Assembly (NCBI GenBank): GCA_018296165.2
Contig: JACKQL020000012.1
Span: 496,001-560,000 of the forward strand
Source of the DNA: Termitomyces sp. T153
Lineage: Eukaryota > Basidiomycota > Agaricomycetes > Agaricales > Lyophyllaceae
Direction of reading: 5' to 3'
Length of the DNA stretch: 64,000 nt
In this document: positions 49,020 through 61,804 of the stretch, piece by piece
Position numbering within the stretch: position 1 is the first letter of the stretch
Layout of the letters: every line of letters begins with the position of its first letter
Made by a program: the position numbers and the translations under genes
The notes under the pieces: generated by a model
Seen by the model: only the letters and a program-made list of their open reading frames with translations
The model's database searches: none
Told to the model about the DNA's origin: nothing

Positions 49020-52000
49020 CTCTTCAACATCTCATTTGCACCATGAATTTGAATGCTATGATGAAGCACCAGCAGCACAAGGAACCAAAACCTACAGTTC
49101 TCAGGCAAAGAGATCTTATGCCTGCTGAAGAAAAGATAAGAGTTATCCAGAACTCTAGAGGATTACCTATACTAGTGAAAGAATGAGTGCTCATTGGTCC
49201 AATTCCAGTTGTCACTTCTGCTGTACAATTCCCAGCCACCAATAATGACCATAATTTTTTTGGGGATACTACAATGGTAGATGATATATATCCTTGTCCC
49301 CATAAAGCATGGCAAGGTAAATTTTCATGGAAAAATTGTGCAACATATTATTGTTCATATCTTATAGACATGGGCATACTATCTCAATGACTTCATCAAC
49401 TATGTTCCACAGTTGCTCAATGGTTTACTCAGTTGTGAATCCATTGGTGATATTAGCCATTGTCATGCATGTTCTGACAAACATCTTGTGCAATGGCAAT
49501 GCTGTGATTGCATCAGTTCAAGACTTTTTTGTCATAGGTGTTTATGCCAAACACACCAGTCCAACCCACTTCACCAACCAGATATAGAATGGTAAATACT
49601 TCCAGCCCATGAACTTATCTGATGTGAGTGGCTATTTCTATGTTCTTCACTATGCAATTCACAATTGCCATGGTGGCATGACCTAAGTGAATGTTCTTGA
49701 GGACTATGAATGAAAAAATGACATTAAAGAGCAAGACTTCCTGCAAGCCATCCAGAGTATGTCAACATTTTCATGGTGTTATCAGGCATGCTGAAATTAC
49801 TCATACAGGTCATGATGAACCAATTGATACTGATGTAGAAACAGGGATCAATAGAAACATGTTTCTGGCACCAGATCCACTAGCAGAAATGCAGTTTTTA
49901 TCAAGTAATCCATTCCTAGAAATGCAGTTTTTAGCAGTAGATCTGTTCCACAGAGTGGTGGATCCACTGTCCAATCAGTTGCTGCAGCAGGAGCAATGGT
50001 TTTTGTCAGCAGATTCCATGGATCTGGGGTCAAATCCATCAAATGTGTCTATGCCTACCTCACATGCCAAAATTCTCGCTAGAATACAGATACTAGAGGA
50101 GGAGCAACAGGAACTAGAGGATGATGACACCATGAAAGGTGGAGAACTGTCATTGGAACAAGTACCAATGGAAGATGTTCCTTCATATAGACCACAAGAA
50201 ATGGAGGAAAATCATACTGCTCATGTTGATGGGCTTCCTTCCTCTGCAGCCACTGCTGGTTTCAATCTACCATCTGCATATGGGTGCCATATTAAGAGAA
50301 TTGATTGCTTTGGAAACTCAATCATATGCATTGTACACACAACTGGTGTGCACTACATCAGTGTTGTTGCATGCAAGTGTTCTGTCCAAGATGTCTGGGT
50401 CAAGGATGTCATCCACTCCCAGCTGATTCCCAGCACATTTGACTGAATGAGAACATATTTTACAACAGCCATTCTGGACAATTTTCATCTGACTAATTTA
50501 GAGTGCAAAGCCTCTGCTTATTAGTATTGGCAGAAACTTGCAAGGATTACTTCATTAATTTCTTCTTCAGATGAAGTAGATAACCTCTATTGTGAACTAT
50601 GATGACTTTTACATTTATGGCACTGGTTGAAAAAATGGAAATGGGCAGGTTTTGGACATGATGAGCCAAAAAAAACTTATGGCACCAGAGTGTGGTGAGC
50701 TTGCAATATTCTGTCCCACTTGCCCTCAACCAGGAATGAATATTCCATTAAACTAGAAAGATGGTCCAGTTCAATGGAAGTTCAATCACTCATTGATGAT
50801 GGATGGAAACTTCAAGGCAGATCATATCCATCATCATAATCCTGCTTGAGATGCATGGCATTCCAAAGGAGGTGGAATGATGCCCAGGAGGGATGAACTT
50901 GATGAATATCTTAAGTTTGCAAAGGATAGGCCAATAGTGAGTTTTTCCTTGGATTGCTAACATGTGCCATTATTGATTGACTATTAATGTTTGCATCCAG
51001 ATTGCCCCCATCTGCCATCTGCTATTATCCTCCACTCCAGCTATTAATTGGATCCAAACACCCCATCCAATATCTGCCATCTGCCATCTGCTATTAACCT
51101 CCACTCTAGCTGTTTGGTGGGTCCATTGCCAGGAAGCTCCTTGTGAAAACACATTCAAGGCCATTGAAAAGGCACTCCTATTGAACAAATCATGTGACAT
51201 TACTGGAGTTGTTGCAACAGCATGCACCTGCCATGGCTGCTCTGCTCCCAACAGCATAACAAACTTAACCTGTAGTGAAGGCCAAGTGTATACAGACTTT
51301 TCCATCACATATGCACTGAAGACAACCAACATGGAATCTATAAAGCATCTCTTGCTAGTATATGACATAGCATGCCAGTGGTATATCAAGTTTTTTGAAT
51401 GATTAGTAGAGGTGGAGGAAGTTTTACCAGATAATCTATTGGTTGACTATGCAATTGGCCTCCTTCATGTCCATGGACACAAAGAAAATTACTTTGTCTG
51501 CTTTGCCCCATCATTTATTCTAGGAGTTGGCCACATTGCTGGGGAGATAATTGAAATTCTTTGGTCTACTCTCAATGAAGTTTCACAGATGGCATGAACT
51601 GCTACTCTTGCACATCAGGCAGAAATCCTTGATGATCATATGTGTAACTCCAACTGGAAGAAGTTACTTGATATGGTTCCTTCCTTATGCCAAAAATACT
51701 TGACAGCCATTGAGATGAGTGAGGCTGCTGTTCATTATTTTGCTGAACAGTCCCACAGGAATCTCAGCAGAATTGATATCAAGCTAGGAAGCTGAGATCA
51801 CTATTGCTAAACATCTGAGGGACCAAGAAAAAAAGGCAATGGACATCCTTAAGGCTCAGACCATAGGCCTCCAAGCAAGACATGGTGGTAATCTGGTGGA
51901 CACCAGATTGGAAGCCAGGGGCCAGATGCTGGATACTGATACATTCTAGATCCAACTTGCACTTGACATTGAACAATGGCAGTGAGTCAAACCAAGATGG

Positions 52001-53155
52001 TTTCACCACCACCAAGGACTCAGTATTATATCAGGATTACATTACAAGACCATGTCTGTTGGATGAGTTAGCAGGCATGGGAGGATGAGCAACAAAAGGT
52101 TGGAGCAGACAGAGAATTGTTAAGGGTTCAACTGAATGTCCAGGCTGCTTCCCAAGCCAAGCATAGTTATTCTTCCAATTCACAAAGGACTACACCACTC
52201 AAGGTGGATGAGATTCCTGGTGCATTTGATGAAGAAATGTCAGAATCTGGCAGAAAACCTGCTGGTCAGACCAGATCCACTGTTGGAACTGGATTCCACT
52301 GCACCAGAAGACTTTGAAATATCCTTGCCATCAACAATTGCTGGCAATTGCTCAGAACTGTCCAGTATTGAAAGGCAATTGCATTTGCTTCAAATCAAAA
52401 GGCATATTCAAGCACTCCAAGAGCTCATTTCCAAAAAATCTCTCATGTATTCTCATGTTGTCTGGGTTGCTCTAAGCAAAAGTGTCAAAACCCAAGCCAG
52501 GGTGTCAATTGACAAAGTTCAGGCAGCCATTTCCATCAAAGCCAGGGCCTATGGAAAATGTCACAGTGCTCTTATGCAATTAGGTATAGATTCTGCATTC
52601 AACAAAAAATATTGTGTTCTACAGAAAGTGGATCTTGCAGTAAGCATGGCTATATGTGATCCAAATACTCCTGGATCATCAAAGATAAAGGTTTCTTGGA
52701 TATGGCAAGCTAATCTGGATATGGAAAATGACCCTGAAACTCTCTGTGAATGTAAGTTGCTTTCCACTCAGATATCTGTCATATCATTCTCAATCCACCT
52801 GCCAATTCTGTTCATTCACCATATCTGTTCATTTGTTGTCAATGCATTGGCCCACTTTCCTCTTCAATTTGCTGGCATCAAATAAATGTCTGCAACAGAC
52901 ACCAAACATAGACTGGCCAACTTGACTCCACTAGATAATGAAAGTTCATCTGGTACTCTTACTATTCCTCAGAGGAATAATGTGGAGAAGTGGCAAAGAT
53001 ATGATGAAAGAGTAACACCATGTGAGGACAAGAGACACATTGAGATGCTGTACCAGAAATGTCATTCAATCTGCATCAATTACCTAGCAGACCAATTGAA
53101 GCTACAAACCATTCAAAGCCATCAGATATTATGTGGAATAGCTGAAATCAAATAA
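49020..53155 (+). pseudogene. KDZ family transposase remnant
   Basis: Order of recognisable parts: a Cys-rich N-terminal module (49460-49600: CHACSDKHLVQWQCCDC, HRCLCQTHQSNPLHQP); a CxC-type segment (50286-50446: RIDCFGNSIICIVHTTGVHY); the core at 51140-51402 (ITGVVATACTCHGCSAP, LLVYDIACQWYIKFFE); a later core part 51412-51780 (IGLLHVHGHKENYFVCFAPS, EIIEILWSTLNEVSQMA, AEILDDHMCNSNWKKL); and the helical C-terminus 52230-53155. The motifs D-I-A-C-Q-W and L-W-S/A-x-L-N are hallmarks of KDZ transposases. Several stops and frameshifts mean it is inactive. Confidence 0.8.
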
Positions 53156-53179
53156 AAAAAATCAATCATTACAAATTGC

Positions 53180-54285
53180 TAGTTCAAGGGAGGGAGTTGA
53201 ACTCTAGGCTTGACAGTTGGAGTGTAGCTTAACCAACAATCCAAACTACTGATCCATAGTGGCTCACAATATCATGTCATTATAGGCATTTGCTGGAACA
53301 AACAATTGTCAATTGAATGATGACTAAAAAACCTTTCATTAACCACAGAATGTCAAGCAAGGAATTCAAACCCTCAACCAGACAGATAGTTGAACTAGAA
53401 TGATGATCAATCCAGACCACTGAAGCATAGTGCTTTAATAAGATAAGCCAGCTACAAGCATATGTTGTAGCAAACAGTGGACAATTAAAAAGAAATTCAT
53501 AGACAATAAATATCAAGCAAGGGATTTGAACCCTCAACCTGAGCATATGAGACTGCAGACATTGGCAGAGCTTTGATGTTCTAACCCATTAAGCCACTGT
53601 TATATCAGGCAAGTTAATGTTGAAACAAACAATGGTTGATTGAAATGATGGCTAAAAACTTAGAGAAGTAAAGGAAGTAATATCTCCAACATGGATTTAT
53701 AAAGGGTTATTAATCACTGGATTCATAATTTTTTTCTTCTACTAATAATGAAAAGGGGGGCAACCTTTTTTGGCTTTTAAGAGAATCCAAGGCATTCAAA
53801 AGCCTCCAACCTTTTTTTAAGAGAATGGCTCTTTGAATAAATAAACCCACCAGACTCAAGCAAGGGATTTGAACCCTCAACATGAGCATATGAGGCTGCA
53901 GACATTAGCAGACCTCTGATGTTCTAACCTATTAAGCCACAAGGGCCTGTAATATCAGGCAAGTTAATATTGAAACAAACAACAGTTGATTAAAATGATG
54001 ACTCTAAAAGACTTTTCATACCATCAGAAAATAAGAGCATCTGTAGAGCACTGTAGCAATCAAGGATTTTGCAGGTAACCAGCCTGAATACCCAAAACAT
54101 GAGAATATTTTGCTTCAGAGTGTGCCTAAACATCAGTTAGAGCACAGGAGAAAAAGTGCAATAAATAAAATGAAAGATCAAATCAGTAGACAATTGTCAG
54201 ATCAGAGAGTCAAATCCTCATCCTGACAAAGAGAAGCATACCTTATGGCACTTTGAACCAGCTAAGCCATGATGCTATCCTAAGA
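53180..54285 (-). repeat. Array of at least five tRNA-like repeat units (minus strand), ~168-bp spacing
   Basis: B-box-like words on the minus strand lie at about 53200, 53366, 53523, 53868 and 54204 (best copy GGGTTCAAATCCC). A-box-like words lie upstream (TGGCTTAATGGGTTAGAAC near 53594; TGGCTTAGCTGGTTC near 54269). Spacings of 166, 157, 345 and 336 bp fit multiples of ~168. Linkers share atatcaggcaagttaat and gaaacaaacaa. The heads resemble class II tRNAs (Leu/Ser-like A-B distance), but no complete cloverleaf with anticodon was established. Confidence 0.6.
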
Positions 54286-56729
54286 ATGATATTTTCACAA
54301 ATCATCTGTGGAGTGCCCAAATTCTTGGCATGGTCATTTCTACTGGGCTCACAACAGATGAATGGTTCTGTGACAGCTTCTTGCCCCTACAAAACCACTT
54401 CTGTGATGGCTTCCCATGCCTAACACTTTGACAGATTTCAACAAATATTTATACAGACAAACCAAGGCTTGGAAATGGAAACACTTCTGTAATGGATATG
54501 CTTTTGTGATGGGATCCAGCAATGGACAAAAAAATCAACAATGGAGCAGCCTAAAGAGTTTGGCACAGGCCTGTAGCTCTTGCTTCATTCCAGATCCAAC
54601 CTCACTTCATTTGGTTAAGTCCTCAATATTCTACTCAATGCTTCATCCCAGACCCAACCTCACTTCATTTGGTTAGGTCCTCAATATTCTACTCAATGCT
54701 CAGAAAAGGAGCCTAATGAAGAATGTAGTGAGGTCTGATTTCAGCCATGATTAGTCCATAAAAGTTACACTCAGAGAAGGAGTATACCTAGCCCAATTCA
54801 GCTTCAATATAGAAACAACCACCAAAATCAGCCATTGGACAATTAAGCAAACAAAAGAAAGCCTACCTGAAAGAAGAGAAAGCTACTCAATGCTTAGAAA
54901 AAGCCTGAAGAAGGATGCAATAGTGGAAATCTAGTTATCAGCTATGATTAGTGATTGGAGATGACAAAAAGTAGAGCATACATGGCCAGTAAAGTGTAAA
55001 AACCTCCAAAAGAGGGTCAGTAGAGTCTAACAGGCCAATCAAAGCTTCTTCTCACAGTATCAGAGCAGAGAGAATGGTTGATGCTTCAGATTGGAAAGAG
55101 AGGTCAAAAGAAAGAGTGATTTGGTGCAATGATTGATCTTTGCCACACACCAAAGGAAAAGGCCAAAAATTAGAGGCCAGGCAAGTTACATAATCTTACA
55201 TAAGCATTACATAAGGAATCTTCCCAGGTTGTTGGAAGATTGAGGCACAGCCACTTTCCCAGGTTGTCACATAATACAAGCTATGGTCCATGCCTTCAGC
55301 ATGGGCCTGTAGCTCTTGCTTCATTCCAGACCCAACCTCACTTCATTTGGTTAGGTCCTTGTATTTCAAACACAATGCTTAGTCCCAGACCCAACCTCAC
55401 TATGTTTGGTTAGGTCTTTGTATTTCCTCAACTCAATGCTGAGATTCAAACTCAACCTCAGTTTGTCTTTCATGTTATTGATAAGAGTTCCTCAATAAAG
55501 TAATCAAGATTGTCATATTAATGGGCTTTCCCACTCATCTCTTTCACTATGCTGACTTTGGTCTTTCTTTTTTAAATCAATGTGTTGACAGTCCTGTCAT
55601 TGTCAATGTCAGTAAACATAAGTCTTCACTATAATATCAATTATATTTCACTCAGTCAAACGAACCTTCCTTTATAAGTATTCCATTATTTTTAACATAA
55701 TGCTGAAATCCAGACCAAACCTCACTTTGCTTGGTTAGATTTCTAATATTCCAACTCTTGCAAGTGATTATCATTGATAGATCATCTATAATATACTTGA
55801 ACATTTAGAATTATTGATCAATCAAAGTCTCCTCCACCTTCTATCCCCCTATTACTCATGCACTTTGAAGAGCATGTTGGACAATTTTTGGACACCAAAA
55901 TATACTAAAGAAAAACAAATTAAGAAAAGCAGTCTGAGTAATGAGATATCCTCAATCTTGCATCACTAAGTGGTACTAATACTTAGCAATCAGACCTTTG
56001 ACATCACTCATCTGTTGTCTTCAACTTGATATATCTGACTATACAATCATCTAATCACAAACTATGCGTGTTCAAATCAAAAACTTTGTGGATTCTCAGA
56101 AACAGGATGTAGCCTACAGCTAGTAGCAATCCAGTCTATTCAAACATGGATATATGTCATAGTACTGAGCAAAAGACCTCCTATTCTAGTCCCTTAACAG
56201 AAGACTGTCAACTTTACACATTCTATATTAATACTGCCTTCTGAAGCTTTTTCCATCTCAAAGCAATCTTCAATGCTCTCTTCACCAATAGTAGCATAAT
56301 AAATTATTCCCACCATTCTTTTCTCAGAGGCTGTCATAATGTAGTCAAATATTCATTGAGAGCAGGAAAAGTTGGAGATAGTCAGGAGTAAGTTGACTCC
56401 AAGGTATAGGAACTGATTACTATAAAACTATAAGAATTCATACTTTCAATGCTGAACCATACACCTTGGAATCAGAAAGCCAGCACACAGCTATCAGCAC
56501 TGTCCAAGTATAGCCTCACTTTATTTGATTTTACAATTCAGTGTTGGTACCACCTAACATCACAGAATACACTTCCAAGTCAGAGGCTATTGGCAATCAG
56601 ACTCAAGTCAGATTTATAGTCAAAACATAGTGTATGTCATAAACTTCTCAAAATCCTTCAGGAACCATAGGTTGCCTAGGGATATACACAGGGCAATCAT
56701 TCTCCTTTCTAAAAAATAAGTAGAAGCTT

Positions 56730-56951
56730 TTAAGAGTCAAAGAAACATCTTATGCCACTTCTTTGGCCATTTTTGATCATAAATTCATTGTTCTGAACTT
56801 TCTTTTGATAGGAAATACATGCATGGGACATGTTCCTTTCCCAAAGAATAGCCAGAAGTGTTCCTTGAGGAGTTGCATCAATATACAGTACAATTTCACA
56901 TAAGTAAGGCTGAAAATAGTTAAATATTGCCTGAAATATCAAGTCTGGCAC
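56730..56951 (-). pseudogene. Unrecognised 73-codon frame in tandem unit 1
   Basis: Reads IFNYFQPYLCEIVLYIDATP then AILWERNMSHACISYQKKVQ. The unit-2 copy (58932-58711) differs only at one residue (YINATP). A further minus-strand frame upstream (NLAVF, YFDRYEPSFDYV, MKQELQAHAEGMDH-like) suggests a coding region from about 57220 down to 56730. It may be an element protein; an RNase H-like strand (YIDAT) is possible but unproven. Confidence 0.3.
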
Positions 56952-58710
56952 CTTTCACACATAGTCAAAGGATGGTTCATATCTATCAAAGTATCTACTA
57001 TAATTTTTTTTAGAAAAAACCTGTTCCAAGTGCAAAAAAACAGCCAAGTTACCCAAAAAGGAAGGTTCTTGGTCAGCCTTACTAAGCAGAAAAGTCATTG
57101 CATAGGCACAGCCACTTTCCCATGTCCATTGTCCCATATATTATAGACAAGATATGGTCCATGCCTTCAGCAAGGGCCTGTAGCTCTTGCTTCATCCCAG
57201 ACCCAATCTCACTTTGTTTGGTTAGGTCTTGTATTTCAAACACAATGCTTAGTCCCAGACCCAACCTCACTACATTTGGTTAGGTCTTTGTATTTCCTCA
57301 ACTCAATGCTTAGTCCCAGACCCAACCTCACTATGTTCAGTTAGGTCTTTGTATTTCATCAACTCAATGCTGAGATTCAAACTCAACCTCAGTTTGTCTT
57401 TCATGTTATTGATAAGAGTTCCTCAATAAAGTAATCAAGATTGTCATATTAATGGAGCTTCTCCACTCATCTCTTTTCACTATGCTGACTTTGGTCTTTC
57501 TTTTTTAAATCAATGTGTTGATATTCTTGTCATTGTCAATGCCAGTAAATGTCACTCTTTCCTATGATTTCAATTATAATTTACTCAGTCAAATGAACCT
57601 TCCTTCATAAGTATTCCATTATTTTTAACATGATGCTGAAGTCCAGCCCAAACCACACTTCACTTGGTTAGGTTTTCAATATTCCAACTCTTCCAAGTGA
57701 TTATTATTCAATAGATCATAGATCATCTTTAATATACTTGAAGATTTAGAATTGTCAATGAATCAAAGTCTCCTCCACCTTCTGTTCCCTTATTACTCAT
57801 ACACATTGAAGATCATGCCAGACAATTTTTGGACACTAAACTACATTAAAAAGAAAGAAATTAGAGAAAGTAGCCTGAGTAATGAGATATCTACAATCTC
57901 ATTTATGGTATCACTAAGTGCTACTAACACTTAGCAATCAGACCTTTGACTTGGTTCTTTATCAAAGTGGTGACAATGCTTTAATAATCCCTTTCCAATA
58001 CTCTATTTAAGCAAGATTTATTATACATCACTCATCTGTTTTCTTCAACTCAATATATCTGACATACAATCATCTAATCACAAACCATACACCTTCAAAT
58101 CAGAAACCCTGTGGATCCTCAAAAACAGGACCTGGCCTACAGCTATTAGTAGTGACCAAAAAACCTCCTTTTCCTTAACAGAGGACCATCAACTTTTTCA
58201 CATTCTATATTAATACTGCCTTCTGAAGCTTTTTCTATCTCAAAGTAATCTTCAATGCTCTCTTCACCAATAGTAGCATACTAAATTAATTCCACCATCC
58301 TTTTTCAGAGGCTGTCATAATGTAGTCAAATATCTATTGAGAGCAGGAAAAGTTGGAGATGATCAAGAGTAAGTTGGCTCTAAGACATAGGAACTGATTA
58401 CCATAAAACAATAAGAATTCACACTTTTAAGTCTGAACCATACACCTTGGAATCAGAAAGCCAGCACACAGCTATCAGCACTGTCCAAGTATAGCCTCAC
58501 TTTGTTTGATTTTACAATTCAATGTTGGTACCACCTAACATCACAGAATACACTTCCAAGTCAGAGGCTATTGGCAATCAGACTCAAGTCAGATTTATAG
58601 TCAAAACATAGTGTATGTCATAAACTTCTCAAAATCCTTCAGGAACCATAGGTTGCCTAGGGATATACACAGGGCAATCATTCTCCTTTCTAGAAAATAA
58701 GTAGAAGCTT

Positions 58711-59184
58711 TTAAGAGTCAAAGAAACATCTTATGCCACTTCTTTGGCCATTTTTGATCATAAATTCATTGTTCTGAACTTTCTTTTGATAGGAAATACA
58801 TGCATGGGACATGTTCCTTTCCCAAAGAATAGCCAGAAGTGTTCCTTGAGGAGTTGCATTAATATACAGTACAATTTCACATAAGTAAGGCTGAAAATAG
58901 TTAAATATTGCCTGAAATATCAAGTCTGGCACCTTTCACACATAGTCAAAGGATGGTTCAAAGGATGGTTCATATCTATCAAAGTAGTCTACTATAATTT
59001 TTTTTGGAAAAAACCTGGTCCAAGTGCAAAAAACAGCCAAGTTACCCAAAAAGGAAGGTTCTTGGTCAGCCTTACTAAGCAGAAAAGTCATTGCATTTTT
59101 GCCAGGAGTCATCCCATATATTATAGACAAGCTATGCCCTGTGCTGAAGGCATGGGCCTGTAGCTCTTGCTTCATCCCAGACAC
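58711..59184 (-). pseudogene. Same unrecognised frame in tandem unit 2
   Basis: 59184-58936 reads GMKQELQAHAFSTGHSLSII, then FLLSKADQEPSFLGNLAVFC and ends in a duplicated EPSFEPSFDYV. 58932-58711 repeats the 73-codon frame. The 12-bp duplication aaaggatggttc (58949 on) is private to this unit. Confidence 0.3.
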
Positions 59185-59530
59185 CCAACCTCACTTCATT
59201 CAGTTAGGTCCTCAATATTCTACTCAATGCTTCATCCCAGACCCAACCTCACTTTGTTTGGTTAGGTCTTTGTATTTCAAACTTAATGCTAATTCCCAGA
59301 CCCAACCTCACTTTGTTCAGTTAGGTCCTTGTATTTCAAACTCTATACTAAGTCCCAGACTCAACCTCACTTCATTTGGTTAGGTCTTTGTATTTTGTCA
59401 ACTCAATGCTAAGTCCCAGACCCAACCTCACTTCATTATATTCTGCTCAATGCTAAGTCCCAGATCCAAACTCACTTTGTTTGGTTAGGTCCTTGTATTT
59501 CAAACTCAATGCTAAGTCCCAGAACTATTG
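59165..59530 (+). repeat. ~58-bp minisatellite, about six to seven units
   Basis: Units begin cccagacccaacctcactt, continue tggttaggtc and end caatgctaagt; one unit is internally deleted. The same unit occurs two to four times at 54585-54705, 55320-55450 and 57190-57380. Confidence 0.8.
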
Positions 59531-60330
59531 AGAATATCTATACTACACTGTCAACTCATATACATTAGGTGCTGAAATTCACAGAGGTTAGCAATTTGGT
59601 GTCTGAAAGAGATCTACCTTAAAAGCAGAAAGCCAATAACTGTTTAGAAAAGAAAATGGATAATACTTGAATTAGTTCTCAGACAAATATAGAAAAAGCA
59701 TACCTGCAAAGCTACTGAACACTCAGAAAGGGAGCCTAATGAAGAATGTAGTGAAGTCTGATTTCAGCCATGATTTGTCCATAAAAGTTACACTCAGAAA
59801 AAGAGTACACCTAGCCCAATTCAGCTTCAATATAGAAACAACCACCAAAATCAGCCATTGGACAATTAAGCAAAGAAAAGAAAGCCCACCTGAAAGAAGA
59901 GAAAGCTACTCAATGCTCAGAAAAAGCCTGAAGAAGGATGCAATAGTGGAAATCTAGTTATCAGCTATGATCAGTGATTGGAGATGACAAACAGTAGAGC
60001 ATACATGGCCAGTTGAGTGTAAAAATCTCCAAAAGAGGGTCAGTAGAGTCTATCAGGCCAAACAAAGCTTCTTCTCACAGTATCAGAGCAGAGAGAATGG
60101 TTGATGCTTCATATTGGAAAGAGAGGTCAAAAGAAAGAGTGATTCCATGCAATGATTGATCTTTGCCACACACCAAAGGAAAAGGCCGAAAATTTGAAGC
60201 CAGCCAACTTATGTAATTTTACATAAGCATTACATAAGGATTGATGGAACCCAGTTTCTTAAGATTCATTGTCACATATAATAGGTGCTCAGCCACTTTC
60301 CCAGGAGTTGTCACATATACTATAGATGAC

Positions 60331-60500
60331 AGCACACACTGGCTAACAGAACTGCTTTTTGCAATGGATGTTATATAGCAATGGAAAGCAGAGACAACAG
60401 AAAGAGTTATATGATGGCACACACTGGCTGACAGAACCACTTTTTGTAACAGATGTCATATAGCAATGGAAAGTGGACAGCAGACATCTGCTGATACCAT
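60331..60500 (+). repeat. Two-unit tandem repeat, ~85 bp
   Basis: gcacacactggctaacagaa (60332 on) recurs diverged as gcacacactggctgacagaa (60417 on). Both are followed by tatagcaatggaaag. Confidence 0.75.
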
Positions 60501-61100
60501 TGACAACAATACAATGTATGACTCCCACAAACCAAGAGGGCAGTCAAAGATGTCTGCTCAGAGTGTTTATGATGACACATTGTAACATTGCAATGGCACC
60601 ATTGCAGATGTAACATTGTTAACTTCTGCTACAATGCAGAGGACTCTGCTGGACATGTAGCATACAATAGAAAACATGTTCTGCTACAATGTCTGACACA
60701 TGCACTTGTGATGCCCTACCCTGAGTGCTCATGCATCTCTCTCTTCCCACTCTCCTGGGAGTGGTTTTTTGAGTGCCATTTGGTAGGTTTTGCCTCTATT
60801 CCTGCATTGTATCTGATGCTCAGCTTTTGTATGGTTCCATCTAGGTACCCACAAGCCCCTCATGCTCTTGCTGCAATCAGGACTCAATTTTTGAAGGTTA
60901 TATAATTTCTAATGTTGAAGTGTACTTCTTCAGGGAAGGTTGATGGGTTTGATGAATTTGTGGCTGTCCTTTTGTTGTGGATGTTTCACTGGACATAAAT
61001 GTGATATGTATTCTTGTGGTGAGTCGATGTGTCCGGAGCTGTGGCTCAACAGCAGTAGTAGTGCTAACGGGACCGATAACCTGTAGAGTTATGGTGTAAG
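60501..61100. other. No gene seen
   Basis: A 105-codon open frame (60588-60905, plus) has no recognisable motif and lies in repeat-like CG-poor DNA. CG content rises again near 61020. Confidence 0.4.
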
Positions 61101-61102
61101 TC

Positions 61103-61258
61103 CTCAGTCACTCCAAAAGATATGAGTTTGACTGAGTGTATTACCTGTAGAGTTACAGTGTAAGTCTACAGGATGGATAAGTGGGTTGGTACGTAGATGT
61201 AAGTAAAATAACTCACCCTCGGTCACTCCGAAAGACATGAGTTCGACTGAGGGTTATT
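61103..61258. repeat. Two hairpin-forming modules left of the copia-like gag
   Basis: cctcagtcactcc...gactgagtg (61103-61139) and ccctcggtcactcc...gactgaggg (61216-61253) each fold into a stem of 11-13 bp with an inner actc/gagt helix. Both follow cctgtagagtta..gtgtaagtc. The middle A-T pair of copy 1 is a G-T pair in copy 2, so pairing is kept. Confidence 0.6.
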
Positions 61259-61381
61259 TCTGTGTATCTGAAATTATCTAGGTAAAAATATTAAGGTTTA
61301 ATAGCAGATATTAACAAATACCGATCGCGCACCACATTTAGGTGGCGCGCGATGCGGGTATCCAAAAGTAATAAAAAGCAA

Positions 61382-61804
61382 TTAGAATGACGTATCTAGA
61401 GTGTAGTGCAAGTCATTCCTCAACAGAAATGAGTGGTACCCTGACACTTTCCATGCCTCAGTTGCCATACCACCCATTTTAATGCCTGAACCCACTAGGT
61501 TCTTGCAATCATAGACAACGAGGGCAAGGGTCCATGCATTGTGGGCATCCCACTCTTCAGGCAATGGAGACAGCAAGGGCCATTCTGTAGCTTCAGTTGA
61601 AAGAGCAATATTGGAGGGATTCTTAGGGCTCAAGTTTTCAATTTGGAATCGGTCAGCAAGTTTTTGTATGTCTTGAAGGTCGCTTCGTATGCGTCGGATG
61701 TGGGCAGCAATAAAGACCCTTTTCTTGAATGCTCCGAAGTTTGTTCCGTCGAACTGGAGGGCCTCTGGGAAGGTGACAGGGTTTGTGGAGCTGAGGTTAG
61801 ACAT
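61382..61804 (-). pseudogene. Copia-like gag N-terminal fragment (140 aa)
   Basis: ATG at 61804. The pattern LQFDGTNFGAFKKRVFIAA, then EEWDAHNAWTLALVVYDCKN and GIKMGGMATEAWKV resembles the N-terminal part of Ty1/copia-type gag (L-x-G-x-N-F/Y-x-x-W/F-K). The frame ends TAG/TGA-free until 61382 but lacks the usual rest of gag and all of pol. It sits between hairpin-module repeats that may be LTR parts. CG content is near normal, so it is younger than the block to its left. Confidence 0.55.

Larger units (their letters stand above)
46500..53160. mobile_element. Decayed KDZ-type DNA transposon with divergently oriented accessory gene
   Basis: A KDZ transposase remnant lies on the plus strand (49020-53155) and a second gene remnant runs divergently on the minus strand (48390-46500). 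CG dinucleotides are virtually absent. I could not define terminal inverted repeats, so the limits are approximate. Confidence 0.6.
54565..60250. repeat. Nested repeat block (two ~1.9-kb tandem units flanked by ~530-bp direct repeats)
   Basis: The word gggcctgtagctcttgcttc marks unit starts at 55303, 57174 and 59154, giving periods of 1871 and 1980 bp. A third unit breaks off after ~370 bp. A separate ~530-bp segment (from gagcctaatgaagaatgtag to acataagcattacataagg) is present at 54705-55222 and 59727-60238. All copies are CG-poor. No known element family was recognised. Confidence 0.8.

Noticed and set aside
50970..51389. Minus-strand 139-codon frame
   Set aside because: It is antisense to the recognisable KDZ transposase core and has no motif of its own.
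60588..60905. A 105-codon plus-strand gene
   Set aside because: No motif, no splice context, and it lies in repeat-like CG-poor DNA; chance open frame is more likely.
61216..61253. A tRNA gene suggested by the T-arm-like word gagttcgactgag
   Set aside because: No A box, anticodon arm or acceptor stem can be fitted; the sequence forms one long hairpin that is present twice.
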